Shown here: in pieces, positions 16,204-24,338 of the stretch | Position numbering within the stretch: position 1 is the stretch's first letter | Layout: the number at the start of each line of letters is the position of its first letter | Source: DATCMU01 sp036563245 | Lineage (GTDB): Bacteria; Pseudomonadota; Alphaproteobacteria; Rhizobiales; Devosiaceae | Direction: 5' to 3' | DNA: 64,000 bases | NCBI GenBank assembly: GCA_036563245.1 | Contig: DATCMU010000031.1 | Span: 9,184 to 73,183, forward strand | Translations under genes and position numbers: made by a program | Notes under the pieces: model-generated | What the model saw: the letters and a program-made list of their open reading frames with translations, nothing else | Databases searched by the model: none | Told to the model about the DNA's origin: nothing

Positions 16204-17520
16204 TCACTGCTCCATGAACAAGGTTGCCGGCGTTTCGAGATATCCCCTGATCTTCTGGATGAAGCTGGCGGCATCGAAACCGTCGACAACCCGATGATCG
16301 AAGGAAGAGGACAGGTTCATGATTTTGCGCGGCACGAATCCCCCGTTTTGCCAGACCGGGCGGATCGCGATCTTGTTGACACCCACGATTGCGACCTCGG
16401 GCCGGTTGATGACCGGCGTCGAGACGATCCCGCCAAGCGGGCCAAGGCTGGTGATGGTGATGGTGGAGCCCGAAAGTTCCTCGCGGGTGGCCGTGCCATC
16501 GCGCGCGGCATCGGCAAGCCGTCTGATCTCGGCTGCGATTTCCCACAGGTCCAGCGCTTCGGCGTGGCGAACGACGGGTACGGTCAGGCCGCCAGGCGTC
16601 TGCGTTGCGATGCCGGCATGTACCGCTCCATATCGGCGAATGACATCGCCCTCGTCGTCATATTGGGCGTTGATACCCGGGAAATCGGCAACCGCCCTGA
16701 CGATCGCCTGCACCAGGAAAGGCAATAGGGTGAGCCGTGGCCGACCCGCGTCCCCTGCATTGAGCGCGGCGCGCAGATCCTCGAGCGCGGTGACATCGAC
16801 TTCCTCGACGTAGGAAAAGTGCGGCACGCGGCGCTTGGCCTCGGCCATGCGCTCCGCGATACGGCGGCGCAGGCCAATGACCCTGATTTCCTCGACTTGA
16901 GTATTGGGGGCACGGCTCCCGGGCGGCTGGGTCTCTTCTGCGCCCCTTATGTAGGCATCGAGGTCCTCGTGGCCGATCCTGCCCGCCGGGCCAGTGCCGC
17001 GCACGCGCCTGAGGTCGATCCCCGCGTCGCTGGCACGCCGGCGCACCGAGGGGGCCGCCAGCGGCTTCTCGCCCAGGGGCCGGGGCAAGCCGCCCGCACT
17101 GCGCGGCGCCGGCCCCTCTCCGGCCCGTGGCATCGGGCGGGTTGGAGGTGGCGGCGGCGCGGGTTTCTTCTCCTCGCCGGCGGCCCTGGCGGGCGCGGCT
17201 GGCGGTTCGACCTCCGGGGCCGGTTCGGCAACGGGCGACTCGTCCGCCGCGCTCTTCGCCTCGGCCACATTACCGGCGCCGACCACCTCGAGCCTTGCCA
17301 GATCGGCGCCCACGGCCAGCATATCACCGATATCGCCGCCCAGCCATTTCACGGTTCCCGAAACCGGAGAGGGTATCTCGACTGTCGCCTTGTCGGTCAT
17401 CACGGCCGCAAGGATCATGTCTTCCTGCACCGGATCGCCGGGCTTGACATGCCATTCCACGAGTTCAACCTCGGCAATGCCCTCGCCGGCGTCGGGGACG
17501 CGGATCAGATATTCGCCCAT
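16204..17520 (-). CDS. bkdB: branched-chain 2-oxoacid dehydrogenase E2 (dihydrolipoamide acyltransferase)
   Basis: Core subunit that carries the acyl group and transfers it to CoA. It has one N-terminal lipoyl domain with the modified lysine K44 in MTDKATVEIPSPVSG, a Pro/Ala-rich linker, a peripheral subunit-binding domain (VRRRASDAGIDLRRVRGTG, RIGHEDLDAYI) and the catalytic acyltransferase domain ending in SSSFDHRVVDGFDAASFI. The 438 residues are usual for branched-chain E2. The start ATG at 17520 opens MGEYLIRVPDAGEG; the preceding E1 beta gene ends two bases before it, so the genes are translationally linked. Confidence 0.95.
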   Translation of the reverse strand: MGEYLIRVPDAGEGIAEVELVEWHVKPGDPVQEDMILAAVMTDKATVEIPSPVSGTVKWLGGDIGDMLAVGADLARLEVVGAGNVAEAKSAADESPVAEPAPEVEPPAAPARAAGEEKKPAPPPPPTRPMPRAGEGPAPRSAGGLPRPLGEKPLAAPSVRRRASDAGIDLRRVRGTGPAGRIGHEDLDAYIRGAEETQPPGSRAPNTQVEEIRVIGLRRRIAERMAEAKRRVPHFSYVEEVDVTALEDLRAALNAGDAGRPRLTLLPFLVQAIVRAVADFPGINAQYDDEGDVIRRYGAVHAGIATQTPGGLTVPVVRHAEALDLWEIAAEIRRLADAARDGTATREELSGSTITITSLGPLGGIVSTPVINRPEVAIVGVNKIAIRPVWQNGGFVPRKIMNLSSSFDHRVVDGFDAASFIQKIRGYLETPATLFMEQ

Positions 17521-17521
17521 C

Positions 17522-18535
17522 TCAGGCCTCCATTGTCTCGCGCAGCGCGCGGCCAAGCCGCGCGGGGCCGGGGAAGTAGTCCCACTCCTGGGCATGCGGA
17601 TAGGGCGTGTCCCAGCCGCAGACACGCGCGATGGGCGCTTCGAGGTTGTAGAAACAGTGTTCCTGGACAAGGGCCGCCAGTTCCGCACCAAAACCCGAAG
17701 TGAGGGTGGCCTCGTGCACGATCACGCAACGCCCGGTCTTTTTCACCGACGCAACGATGGTGTTCAGATCGAGCGGCAGCAGGGTGCGCAGGTCGATCAC
17801 CTCGGCATCGATGCCGGTTTCCTCCGCGGTCGCCAGCGCCACATGCACCATGGTGCCATAGGCCAGAACGGTCAGTTCGCTGCCCGCGCGGCGCACTTCG
17901 GCCTGCCCTAGCGGCACCGTGAAGTGACCTTCGGGAACTTCGCCAAGTTCATGCCGGGACCAGTTGGTCACCGGTCGCTCATGGTGCCCGTCGAACGGGC
18001 CGTTATAGAGGCGCTTGGGTTCAAGGAAGATCACCGGATCGTCGTCCTCGATGGCGGAGATGAGCAAGCCCTTGGCGTCGCGCGGATTGGATGGCACGAC
18101 CACCTTGAGGCCGGAAACATGGGTGAACAGGGCTTCGGGGCTCTGGCTGTGGGTCTGGCCGCCGAATATGCCGCCACCGGTGGGCATGCGGACGACCAGC
18201 GGACAGGTGAAATCGGCATTGGACCGGTGCCGGAGCCGTGCCGCCTCGGAGACGATCTGGTCATAGGCGGGATAGACGTAGTCGGCGAACTGGATTTCGA
18301 CACAGGGCCGCATCCCATAGGCCGCCATGCCGATCGCCGCGCCCACGATGCCGCTCTCGTTGATGGGCGCATCGAAACAGCGCGACACGCCATACTTCTG
18401 CTGCAGGCCCTGCGTGCAACGGAACACGCCACCGAAATAGCCCACGTCCTCGCCAAACACGACAACGGTTTCGTCACGGCCCATTGCAACGTCCATGCCA
18501 TTGCGGATGGCCTCGATCATCGACATCCTGGCCAT
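17522..18535 (-). CDS. bkdA2: branched-chain 2-oxoacid dehydrogenase E1 subunit beta
   Basis: Beta subunit of the thiamine diphosphate-dependent decarboxylase that acts on the keto acids of valine, leucine and isoleucine. The 337-residue sequence shows the transketolase-like pyrimidine domain (VVVFGEDVGYFGGVFRCTQGLQ is the family start, then PINESGIVGAAIGMAAYGMRP and EIQFADYVYPAYDQIVSEAA) and the C-terminal domain (VIDLRTLLPLDLNTIVASV, VHEATLTSGFGAELAALVQE). The GVFRCT and THSQSPEALFTHVSGLKVV stretches favour the branched-chain over the pyruvate enzyme. One base separates it from the E1 alpha stop. Confidence 0.94.
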   Translation of the reverse strand: MARMSMIEAIRNGMDVAMGRDETVVVFGEDVGYFGGVFRCTQGLQQKYGVSRCFDAPINESGIVGAAIGMAAYGMRPCVEIQFADYVYPAYDQIVSEAARLRHRSNADFTCPLVVRMPTGGGIFGGQTHSQSPEALFTHVSGLKVVVPSNPRDAKGLLISAIEDDDPVIFLEPKRLYNGPFDGHHERPVTNWSRHELGEVPEGHFTVPLGQAEVRRAGSELTVLAYGTMVHVALATAEETGIDAEVIDLRTLLPLDLNTIVASVKKTGRCVIVHEATLTSGFGAELAALVQEHCFYNLEAPIARVCGWDTPYPHAQEWDYFPGPARLGRALRETMEA

Positions 18536-18536
18536 G

Positions 18537-19769
18537 TCAGACCCCCGCCTGCTGGCGTTGGCGGCGAAGGTGCGGCGGCATTTCCTTGTAGACCCCCTCG
18601 AACATGTCGAATGCCGAGGCGCGCGGCCCGGAATGCATGGTGCCGTGGCTCTCGGCCTCGCGCTGTGCGGCAATTACGGTATCCATGATCTCGGCCTCGG
18701 CCTGCTTGTGCCGCTCCTCGGACCACGCGCCGCGCCTGATGAGATGGTTCTTGAGCCGGATCACCGGATCGCCGAGGGGCCAGACCTCGCTTTCCGTCTT
18801 GGGACGATAGGCGGAAGGATCGTCCGAGGTGGAATGGGCGCCGACCCGATAGGTGACGTATTCGACAAGGGTCGGTCCGAGATTACGGCGCGCGCGTTCG
18901 GTTGCCCAGCGCGCCACCGCATGCACGGCAAGGTAGTCGTTGCCATCGACCCGCAAGGCGGGAATGCCGAAGCCCAGCCCTCGGGCGGCGAAGGTGCCCG
19001 AACCGCCGCGCGCGATCCCCTGGAAAGTCGAGATGGCCCACTGGTTGTTGACGATATTGAGCACGACAGGCGCCTTGTAGGTCGAGGCAAACACCAGCGC
19101 GGCGTGGAAATCGCTTTCGGCGGTCGCGCCGTCGCCGATCCAGCCCGCCGCTATTCTGGTGTCCCCGCTGATGGCGGAGGCCATTGCCCAGCCGACGGCC
19201 TGGATGAACTGGGTGGCGAGATTGCCCGAGATGGTGAAGAAGCCGTGCTCCCTGGAAGAATAGAGAACGGGCAATTGGCGCCCCTTCATCGGATCGCGCT
19301 CGTTGGAGAAGATCTGGTTCATCATGTCCACGAGCGGATACCCGCCTGCGATCAGCAAGCCCGCCTGGCGGTAGGTGGGGAAATTCATGTCACCCGGCTC
19401 CAGGGCCTTGCGGAAGGCGCAGCTGACCGCCTCCTCGCCCATGTGCTGGGAGTAGAACGATGTCTTGCCCTGCCGCTGCGCGGTCAGCATCCGGGCATCG
19501 AGCGCCCGCAGGGTCATCATGTGCTTGAGGCCTTCCTTGAGTTCGTCGTCGCTCAACAGTCCGGCCCAGGGGCCCACGGCCTCGCCGGACTGGTTGAGCA
19601 CGCGAATGATCGAATAGGCCAGGTCGCGGATGGTTTCGGGGTCCGCGTCGACCGGCGGCCGGTCCACGGCGCCGGCCTTGTCGATCTTGACGTTGGAAAA
19701 GTCCGGCGTGTCACCGGGCCTTACCGCCGGCGCGGGAACATGGAAGCTTAGCGGGGTCTTGTCGGTCAT
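18537..19769 (-). CDS. bkdA1: branched-chain 2-oxoacid dehydrogenase E1 subunit alpha
   Basis: Alpha subunit of E1, binding thiamine diphosphate. The cofactor motif runs from GDGATAESDFHAALVFAS to VVLNIVNNQWAIS around residues 205-240, and FYSQHMGEEAVSCAFRKAL, FPTYRQAGLLIAGG and YRVGAHSTSDDPSAYRP (the phosphorylation-loop region in the animal enzyme) identify the branched-chain type. It has an extended N-terminus of about 70 residues, as in other bacterial BkdA1 (410 residues). It starts 17 bp after the crotonase gene and opens the tightly packed E1 alpha-E1 beta-E2-E3 run. Confidence 0.95.
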   Translation of the reverse strand: MTDKTPLSFHVPAPAVRPGDTPDFSNVKIDKAGAVDRPPVDADPETIRDLAYSIIRVLNQSGEAVGPWAGLLSDDELKEGLKHMMTLRALDARMLTAQRQGKTSFYSQHMGEEAVSCAFRKALEPGDMNFPTYRQAGLLIAGGYPLVDMMNQIFSNERDPMKGRQLPVLYSSREHGFFTISGNLATQFIQAVGWAMASAISGDTRIAAGWIGDGATAESDFHAALVFASTYKAPVVLNIVNNQWAISTFQGIARGGSGTFAARGLGFGIPALRVDGNDYLAVHAVARWATERARRNLGPTLVEYVTYRVGAHSTSDDPSAYRPKTESEVWPLGDPVIRLKNHLIRRGAWSEERHKQAEAEIMDTVIAAQREAESHGTMHSGPRASAFDMFEGVYKEMPPHLRRQRQQAGV

Positions 19770-19786
19770 CTTGGTTCCCTTTCGGC

Positions 19787-20557
19787 TCAGCGTCCCTTGA
19801 ATTCGGGCGTTCGCTTCTCGATGAAAGCGGCCATGCCCTCTTTCTGGTCCTCGGTGGCAAACAGCGCGAAAAAGGCGCGCCGCTCGGCAATCAGACCTTC
19901 GCGCAGGCTGGTCTCGAGCGCCCGGTCGACCGCCTCACGCGCAGCCATCACCGCCAGTTTTCCATAGCTGGAGATCTGCCTCGCCGCCGCAAGGGTCTCC
20001 TCCATCAGCCGCTCGACCGGCAATACGCGGGCCACCAGACCGGACCGCTCGGCCTCGGTCGCGTCCATCATCCGCCCGGTCAGGATCATGTCCATCGCCT
20101 TGGATTTGCCCACCAGCCGCGTGAGGCGTTGCGAGCCACCCATGCCCGGAATGATCCCAAGCCTGATTTCGGGCTGGCCGAACCTGGCGGTCTCGGAGGC
20201 GAAGATCATGTCGCACATCATCGCCAGTTCGCACCCGCCCCCGAGCGCGTATCCGCTGACCGCGGCAATCTTGGGCGTGCGCAGGGCCGCGAACGCGTCC
20301 CAGCCGGAGAACATGTTCTCCCGATAGGCATCCACAACCGTCTTGGGCTGCATCTCCTTGATGTCCGCTCCCGCGGCGAATGCCTTGTCCGACCCGGTGA
20401 TCACGAAACAGCCCACACTGTCGTCACCGTCAAGCGGGGCCAGCGCCTCGACGACCTCGTTCATGACTTCGACATTGAGGGCGTTAAGCGCCTCGGGGCG
20501 GTTGAGGCGCACGATCACCACGCGTTCGTCGCGCTCGATCAGTATCGTATTGGGCAT
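19787..20557 (-). CDS. enoyl-CoA hydratase (crotonase family)
   Basis: A 256-residue hydratase very close in pattern to short-chain enoyl-CoA hydratase. The oxyanion hole is in FAAGADIKEM and SGYALGGGCELAMMCDM, and the two catalytic glutamates lie in GGGCELAMM and FGQPEIRLGIIPGMGGSQRL. In this operon it would hydrate methacrylyl-CoA or tiglyl-CoA made by the acyl-CoA dehydrogenase; substrate choice is inferred from context. The start at 20557 follows AAAGG. It lies between the acyl-CoA dehydrogenase gene (213 bp gap) and E1 alpha (17 bp). Confidence 0.92.
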   Translation of the reverse strand: MPNTILIERDERVVIVRLNRPEALNALNVEVMNEVVEALAPLDGDDSVGCFVITGSDKAFAAGADIKEMQPKTVVDAYRENMFSGWDAFAALRTPKIAAVSGYALGGGCELAMMCDMIFASETARFGQPEIRLGIIPGMGGSQRLTRLVGKSKAMDMILTGRMMDATEAERSGLVARVLPVERLMEETLAAARQISSYGKLAVMAAREAVDRALETSLREGLIAERRAFFALFATEDQKEGMAAFIEKRTPEFKGR

Positions 20558-20770
20558 GATCGGACCTTTCGGCTGCATAGGTTCAGTTCTTCAGGCGGGT
20601 GTCCGGCGCGCGCGGGAGCAATCTCTTGATGGACCTTCTTCACCTCGCGGCCAATCGTCAGCATGGTGACGATCGTATCTGCGCCGGACACCATCTCGTC
20701 GGCTCCTTCGCGAGCCGGTTATTCGCCACGCACCGCGCACGGCTTGCGTTCCCGGGGCCACCGCGCGCCG

Positions 20771-21916
20771 TCATTCCCGCCCGGAAAGAAGTGCGCGCGC
20801 GACAATCACGCGCATGATTTCGTTTGTGCCCTCGAGAATGCGATGGACGCGCAGGTCGCGCACCAGCTTCTCGACGCCATATTCGTGCAGATAACCATAT
20901 CCGCCGTGCAGTTGGAGCGCGTCGTCCGCGACCTCGAAGCATGTGTCGGTCACGAACCGCTTGGCCATGGCGACGCGGGCGGTGGCGTCGGGTTCCTGCC
21001 GGTCCAGCGCGGCGGCGGCGGCATAGAGCATCACGCGGCAAGCCTCCAGCTTCGTCGCCATGTCGGCGAGCTTGAACTGCAGCGCCTGAAACTGGTCGAG
21101 CGATTGCCCGAAGGCCTTGCGCTCTGCGGTATAGGCCAGCGCCTTGTCGAAGGCTGCCTGTGCGCCCCCGAGCGAACAGGCGGCGATGTTCAGGCGCCCA
21201 CCATCAAGGCCTTTCATGGCAAAGCGAAACCCTTCGCCCTCCGCCCCCAGGCGGTTGCCGACAGGCACCCTGACGCCGTCGAAGCTGACCAGCCGCGTTG
21301 GCTGGGCGTTCCAGCCCATCTTGTGCTCGTTGGCGCCAAAGGAGAGCCCTTGCGCCTCTTTTTCGACCAGAATGGCGGAAACGCCCCGAGCCCCCTCGCC
21401 GCCCGTACGCGCCATCACCACATAGAGGTCGGCTTCGCCCGCGCCGGAAATGAATTGCTTGGCGCCCGAAATCGCATAGTCGTCGCCGTCGCGCTCGGCG
21501 CGGGTGGCGAGAGCCGCCGCGTCGGACCCGGAGCCCGGCTCCGTGAGGCAATACGCCCCAATCGATTCCATCGAGACCAGGCGCGGCAGATAACGGTCGC
21601 GAAGGTCTTCGCTGCCGAAGCTGTCGACCATCCAGGTGGTCATGTTGTGGATGGAAAGAAACGCGGAAACCGCAGGGCAACCGGTGGCCAGGGCCTCGAA
21701 TATCAAAACGGCATCGAGCCGGCCGAGACCGGCGCCGCCATATTCGGGCCCAGTGTAGATCGCCGCCATGCCCAAGGCGGCCGCGGCCTTGAACACGTCG
21801 CGCGGAAAGACCTTCCCGCGATCCCACTCCAGGGCGTGCGGGGCGATCTCGGACGCAGCGAAATCGCGCGCCATGTCTCTTATGGCGACCTGGTCGTCAG
21901 AAAGGTCGTACGACAT
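20771..21916 (-). CDS. acyl-CoA dehydrogenase, isobutyryl-CoA dehydrogenase type
   Basis: FAD enzyme that oxidises a short branched acyl-CoA to its enoyl-CoA and passes electrons to ETF. All 381 residues align with the acyl-CoA dehydrogenase fold: YCLTEPGSGSDAA (FAD/substrate), KQFISGAGEADLYVVMARTGG, KMGWNAQPTRLVSFD, ALQLHGGYGYLHEYGVEKLVRD, and the catalytic-base region ILEGTNEIMR (Glu about 362). IFEALATGCPAVSAFLSIHN and GWNAQPTR are close to mammalian isobutyryl-CoA dehydrogenase (ACAD8), so valine degradation is the likely job. The 213-bp gap after it contains no gene I can support. Confidence 0.93.
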   Translation of the reverse strand: MSYDLSDDQVAIRDMARDFAASEIAPHALEWDRGKVFPRDVFKAAAALGMAAIYTGPEYGGAGLGRLDAVLIFEALATGCPAVSAFLSIHNMTTWMVDSFGSEDLRDRYLPRLVSMESIGAYCLTEPGSGSDAAALATRAERDGDDYAISGAKQFISGAGEADLYVVMARTGGEGARGVSAILVEKEAQGLSFGANEHKMGWNAQPTRLVSFDGVRVPVGNRLGAEGEGFRFAMKGLDGGRLNIAACSLGGAQAAFDKALAYTAERKAFGQSLDQFQALQFKLADMATKLEACRVMLYAAAAALDRQEPDATARVAMAKRFVTDTCFEVADDALQLHGGYGYLHEYGVEKLVRDLRVHRILEGTNEIMRVIVARALLSGRE

Positions 21917-22024
21917 CCAAGCGAACTCCTCCTCCCGCTTGCTGCCTCAATCTCGGGTTGCGATGGATTCTACGTCAAATCACAACCAGTTTTTTCCTTT
22001 CCTTCTGCAATTATGCATAATCTG

Positions 22025-22039
22025 CAGAATATTCTTCTG
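22025..22039. promoter_or_regulatory. Lrp-like box upstream of the acyl-CoA dehydrogenase/bkd genes
   Basis: CAGAATATTCTTCTG fits the E. coli Lrp consensus YAGHAWATTWTDCTR at 14 of 15 positions and contains the perfect palindrome AGAATATTCT. A second perfect palindrome, ATTATGCATAAT, lies just beside it (22010-22021). Both are in the A/T-rich 168-bp gap between the thiolase and dehydrogenase genes, about 110 bases upstream of the dehydrogenase start. Control by the nearby Lrp/BkdR-type protein is inference. Confidence 0.5.
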
Positions 22040-22084
22040 ATATGTCGGCCTGACGCCAGAACAATCTGCCGCCACCTCGATGTG

Positions 22085-23275
22085 TCAATCGAACCGCTCA
22101 AGGGCAATCGCCGTCGCCTCGCCGCCCCCGATGCAGATCGCGGCCACACCCCTTTTCAGGCCGTGTGTCTGCAGCGCCGCAAGAAGGGTGACCATGATAC
22201 GCGCACCCGACGCCCCGATCGGGTGGCCAAGCGCGCAGGCGCCGCCATGGACATTCACCTTGTCGTGTGGCAGGTCCAGGTCCCGCATCGCTGCCATGGC
22301 GACCACGGCGAAGGCCTCGTTGATCTCGAAAAGATCGACGGCGCCGGTCGTCCAGCCCGTGCGCTCCATGAGTTTGCGGATCGCCCCGATCGGGGCGGTG
22401 GTAAACCAGTTCGGTTCCTGGGAATGGGATGCATGGCCCCTGATTGCCGCGAGCGGAGCAAGGCCCCGGCGCTCCGCCTGGGATAGGCGCATGAGGGTCA
22501 GGGCCGCCGCACCGTCCGAGATCGAGCTGGAATTGGCGGCTGTGACCGTTCCGCCCTCACGGAAAGCGGGCCGCAGTTCGGGAATCTTCTCCAGCCGCGC
22601 CTTGCGCGGCTGCTCGTCCTCACGCACCTCTCGGGTCGCCTTCTTTTCCGCGACCTCGACCGGCACGATCTCACTGTCGAAATGGCCGGCGGCGGCGGCC
22701 CTCTGGGCGCGTTTCACCGATTCGATGGTGAAGTCGTCCTGCGCCTCTCGCGTGAACTGGTAAGCCTCCGCGGTGTCCTCGGCGAAGGTCCCCATCAGGC
22801 GCCCCTTGTCATAGGCATCCTCAAGGCCGTCGAGGAACATGTGGTCGATGACCTTCTGGTGCCCCATGCGATAGCCGCCGCGCGCCTTTTCCAGCAGGTA
22901 CGGCGCGTTGGTCATGCTCTCCATGCCACCCGCGATCGCGATGTCGGCCGATCCGGCGAGGATCGTGTCGTGGGCCAGCATCGCCGTTCGCATGCCCGAT
23001 CCGCAGACCTTGTTGACCGTGGCGCACCGGGTGGAAAGCTCGAGCCCGGCACCCAGCGCGGCCTGCCGCGCGGGCGACTGGCCAAGGCCCGCGGGGAGCA
23101 CACATCCCATCATCACTTCGTCGACGTCGCCGCGCCCGAGGCCGGCGCGCTGGACCGCGGCGCCGATTGCGATGGACCCCAGGCGGGTCGCCGGAATATC
23201 CCTGAGATCGCCCTGGAATCCTCCAAGGGGGGTGCGTGCGATGCTCGTAATGACCACTGGATCGCGCTCGCTCAT
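22085..23275 (-). CDS. acetyl-CoA C-acyltransferase (thiolase)
   Basis: A 396-residue biosynthetic/degradative thiolase. The nucleophilic cysteine is C91 in NKVCGSGMRTAML, the catalytic histidine is in GGACALGHPIGASGAR, and the second cysteine is in CIGGGEATAIA. It can cleave beta-ketoacyl-CoA or condense acetyl-CoA. Beside the branched-chain operon a role in isoleucine or fatty acid breakdown is plausible, but acetoacetyl-CoA formation cannot be excluded. The start at 23275 has only a weak ribosome site; another in-frame ATG lies at 23335. It is the first gene of the minus-strand cluster and is divergent from the sulfurtransferase gene. Confidence 0.93.
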   Translation of the reverse strand: MSERDPVVITSIARTPLGGFQGDLRDIPATRLGSIAIGAAVQRAGLGRGDVDEVMMGCVLPAGLGQSPARQAALGAGLELSTRCATVNKVCGSGMRTAMLAHDTILAGSADIAIAGGMESMTNAPYLLEKARGGYRMGHQKVIDHMFLDGLEDAYDKGRLMGTFAEDTAEAYQFTREAQDDFTIESVKRAQRAAAAGHFDSEIVPVEVAEKKATREVREDEQPRKARLEKIPELRPAFREGGTVTAANSSSISDGAAALTLMRLSQAERRGLAPLAAIRGHASHSQEPNWFTTAPIGAIRKLMERTGWTTGAVDLFEINEAFAVVAMAAMRDLDLPHDKVNVHGGACALGHPIGASGARIMVTLLAALQTHGLKRGVAAICIGGGEATAIALERFD

Positions 23276-23465
23276 GGCTTTTTCTGGTCCCTCTGCGAAA
23301 GAATGCTGCACTGGTTTGGACCAAACCCGAGCCATTGCGCAAGCACGCCCGCGGGCCTGCCGGCCCGATTAATACGGAAGGATTAGACCTGCGTGGCACA
23401 TCAGGGTTTTGATCTTTGCTCCGAAGCACCTTAAATCTCGGGCTCATGAAAGGGAGGCGCCCCAC

Positions 23466-24338
23466 ATGGGACCATTGGTGAGCACGGAATGGCTGTCGGC
23501 CGAACTCGGCCGCGAGAACCTGATCGTGTTCGACGCGACGATGTACCTGCCCAACGAAGGCCGTGACGGGCAGACGGAGTATTTGCGCGCCCACATTCCC
23601 GGCGCACTGTTCTTCGACATCGACCTTGTCGCCGATCCCGACACGGACCTGCCGCACATGGCTCCCTCGCAAGGGCGATTCTCTCGCCTCATGACCGATT
23701 TCGGCGTCACCAACGACACCGACGTGGTCTTCTACGACCAGAAGGGCCTGTTCTCGGCGGCGCGCGGCTGGTGGCTGATGCGCCTATTCGGGCATGACCG
23801 GGTCGCGGTGCTCGACGGCGGTTTTCCCAAATGGCAGCGGGAGGGACGCAGGATTGCCAGCGGCGAGGTCGCACCAACGCCTGCCGATCGCTCTTTTTCC
23901 TGCAATTACCGCGCATCCCTCATTCGGGGGCTCGGCGACGTGATGGCCAATCTCGAGACGCGGCGTGAACTGGTGATCGACGCCCGCCCGCAAGGCCGGT
24001 TCATGGGCACCACGCCAGAGCCGCGCGCGGGCATGCGCTCGGGGCACATACCGGGCAGCCAGTCCCTGCCCGCAACCGGGGTGATTGCGCTGGACAACAC
24101 GCTCAAACCCTCGGACACGCTGCGTGAACTGTTCGCGCATGTCGGCGCGGATGGCACACGACAGGTCGTCACGAGCTGCGGGTCGGGGGTCACCGCCTCG
24201 CTTCTCGCATTTGCCATGCACGTGGCGGGATTGCCGGATGCGGCCGTCTATGACGGCTCCTGGACCGAATGGGGTGGACGCCCGGACACGCCGGTCGCGG
24301 GACAGACCGGCTCAGACAAGGACACGACGCACCCATGA
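23466..24338 (+). CDS. sseA: 3-mercaptopyruvate/thiosulfate sulfurtransferase (two rhodanese domains)
   Basis: A 290-residue tandem rhodanese. The inactive N-terminal domain contains HIPGALFFDIDLVADPDTDLPHM-type linker sequence, and the active C-terminal domain carries the persulfide cysteine C238 in the loop CGSGVTA. That loop is the form usual for 3-mercaptopyruvate sulfurtransferase; thiosulfate enzymes more often have CRKGVTA. The ATG at 23466 follows AGGGAGG. Its stop overlaps the start of the ETF-ubiquinone oxidoreductase gene (ATGA), so the two are co-translated. A link between sulfur transfer and ETF-QO is not obvious. Confidence 0.93.
   Translation: MGPLVSTEWLSAELGRENLIVFDATMYLPNEGRDGQTEYLRAHIPGALFFDIDLVADPDTDLPHMAPSQGRFSRLMTDFGVTNDTDVVFYDQKGLFSAARGWWLMRLFGHDRVAVLDGGFPKWQREGRRIASGEVAPTPADRSFSCNYRASLIRGLGDVMANLETRRELVIDARPQGRFMGTTPEPRAGMRSGHIPGSQSLPATGVIALDNTLKPSDTLRELFAHVGADGTRQVVTSCGSGVTASLLAFAMHVAGLPDAAVYDGSWTEWGGRPDTPVAGQTGSDKDTTHP

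Noticed and set aside
14721..16217. Open frame of about 500 codons antisense to lpdA
   Set aside because: It mirrors a complete lpdA on the other strand, has no recognisable domain, and is rich in Arg/His/Gly as expected for antisense frames in GC-rich DNA.
20599..20691. Inverted repeat GTGTCCGGCGC/GCGCCGGACAC
   Set aside because: The arms match perfectly but are 71 bases apart with no T tract; chance in GC-rich DNA is likely, so I do not call a structure.
20663..22486. Open frame of about 600 codons antisense to the acyl-CoA dehydrogenase and thiolase genes
   Set aside because: It runs through an intergenic gap and two real genes; composition is typical of antisense noise.
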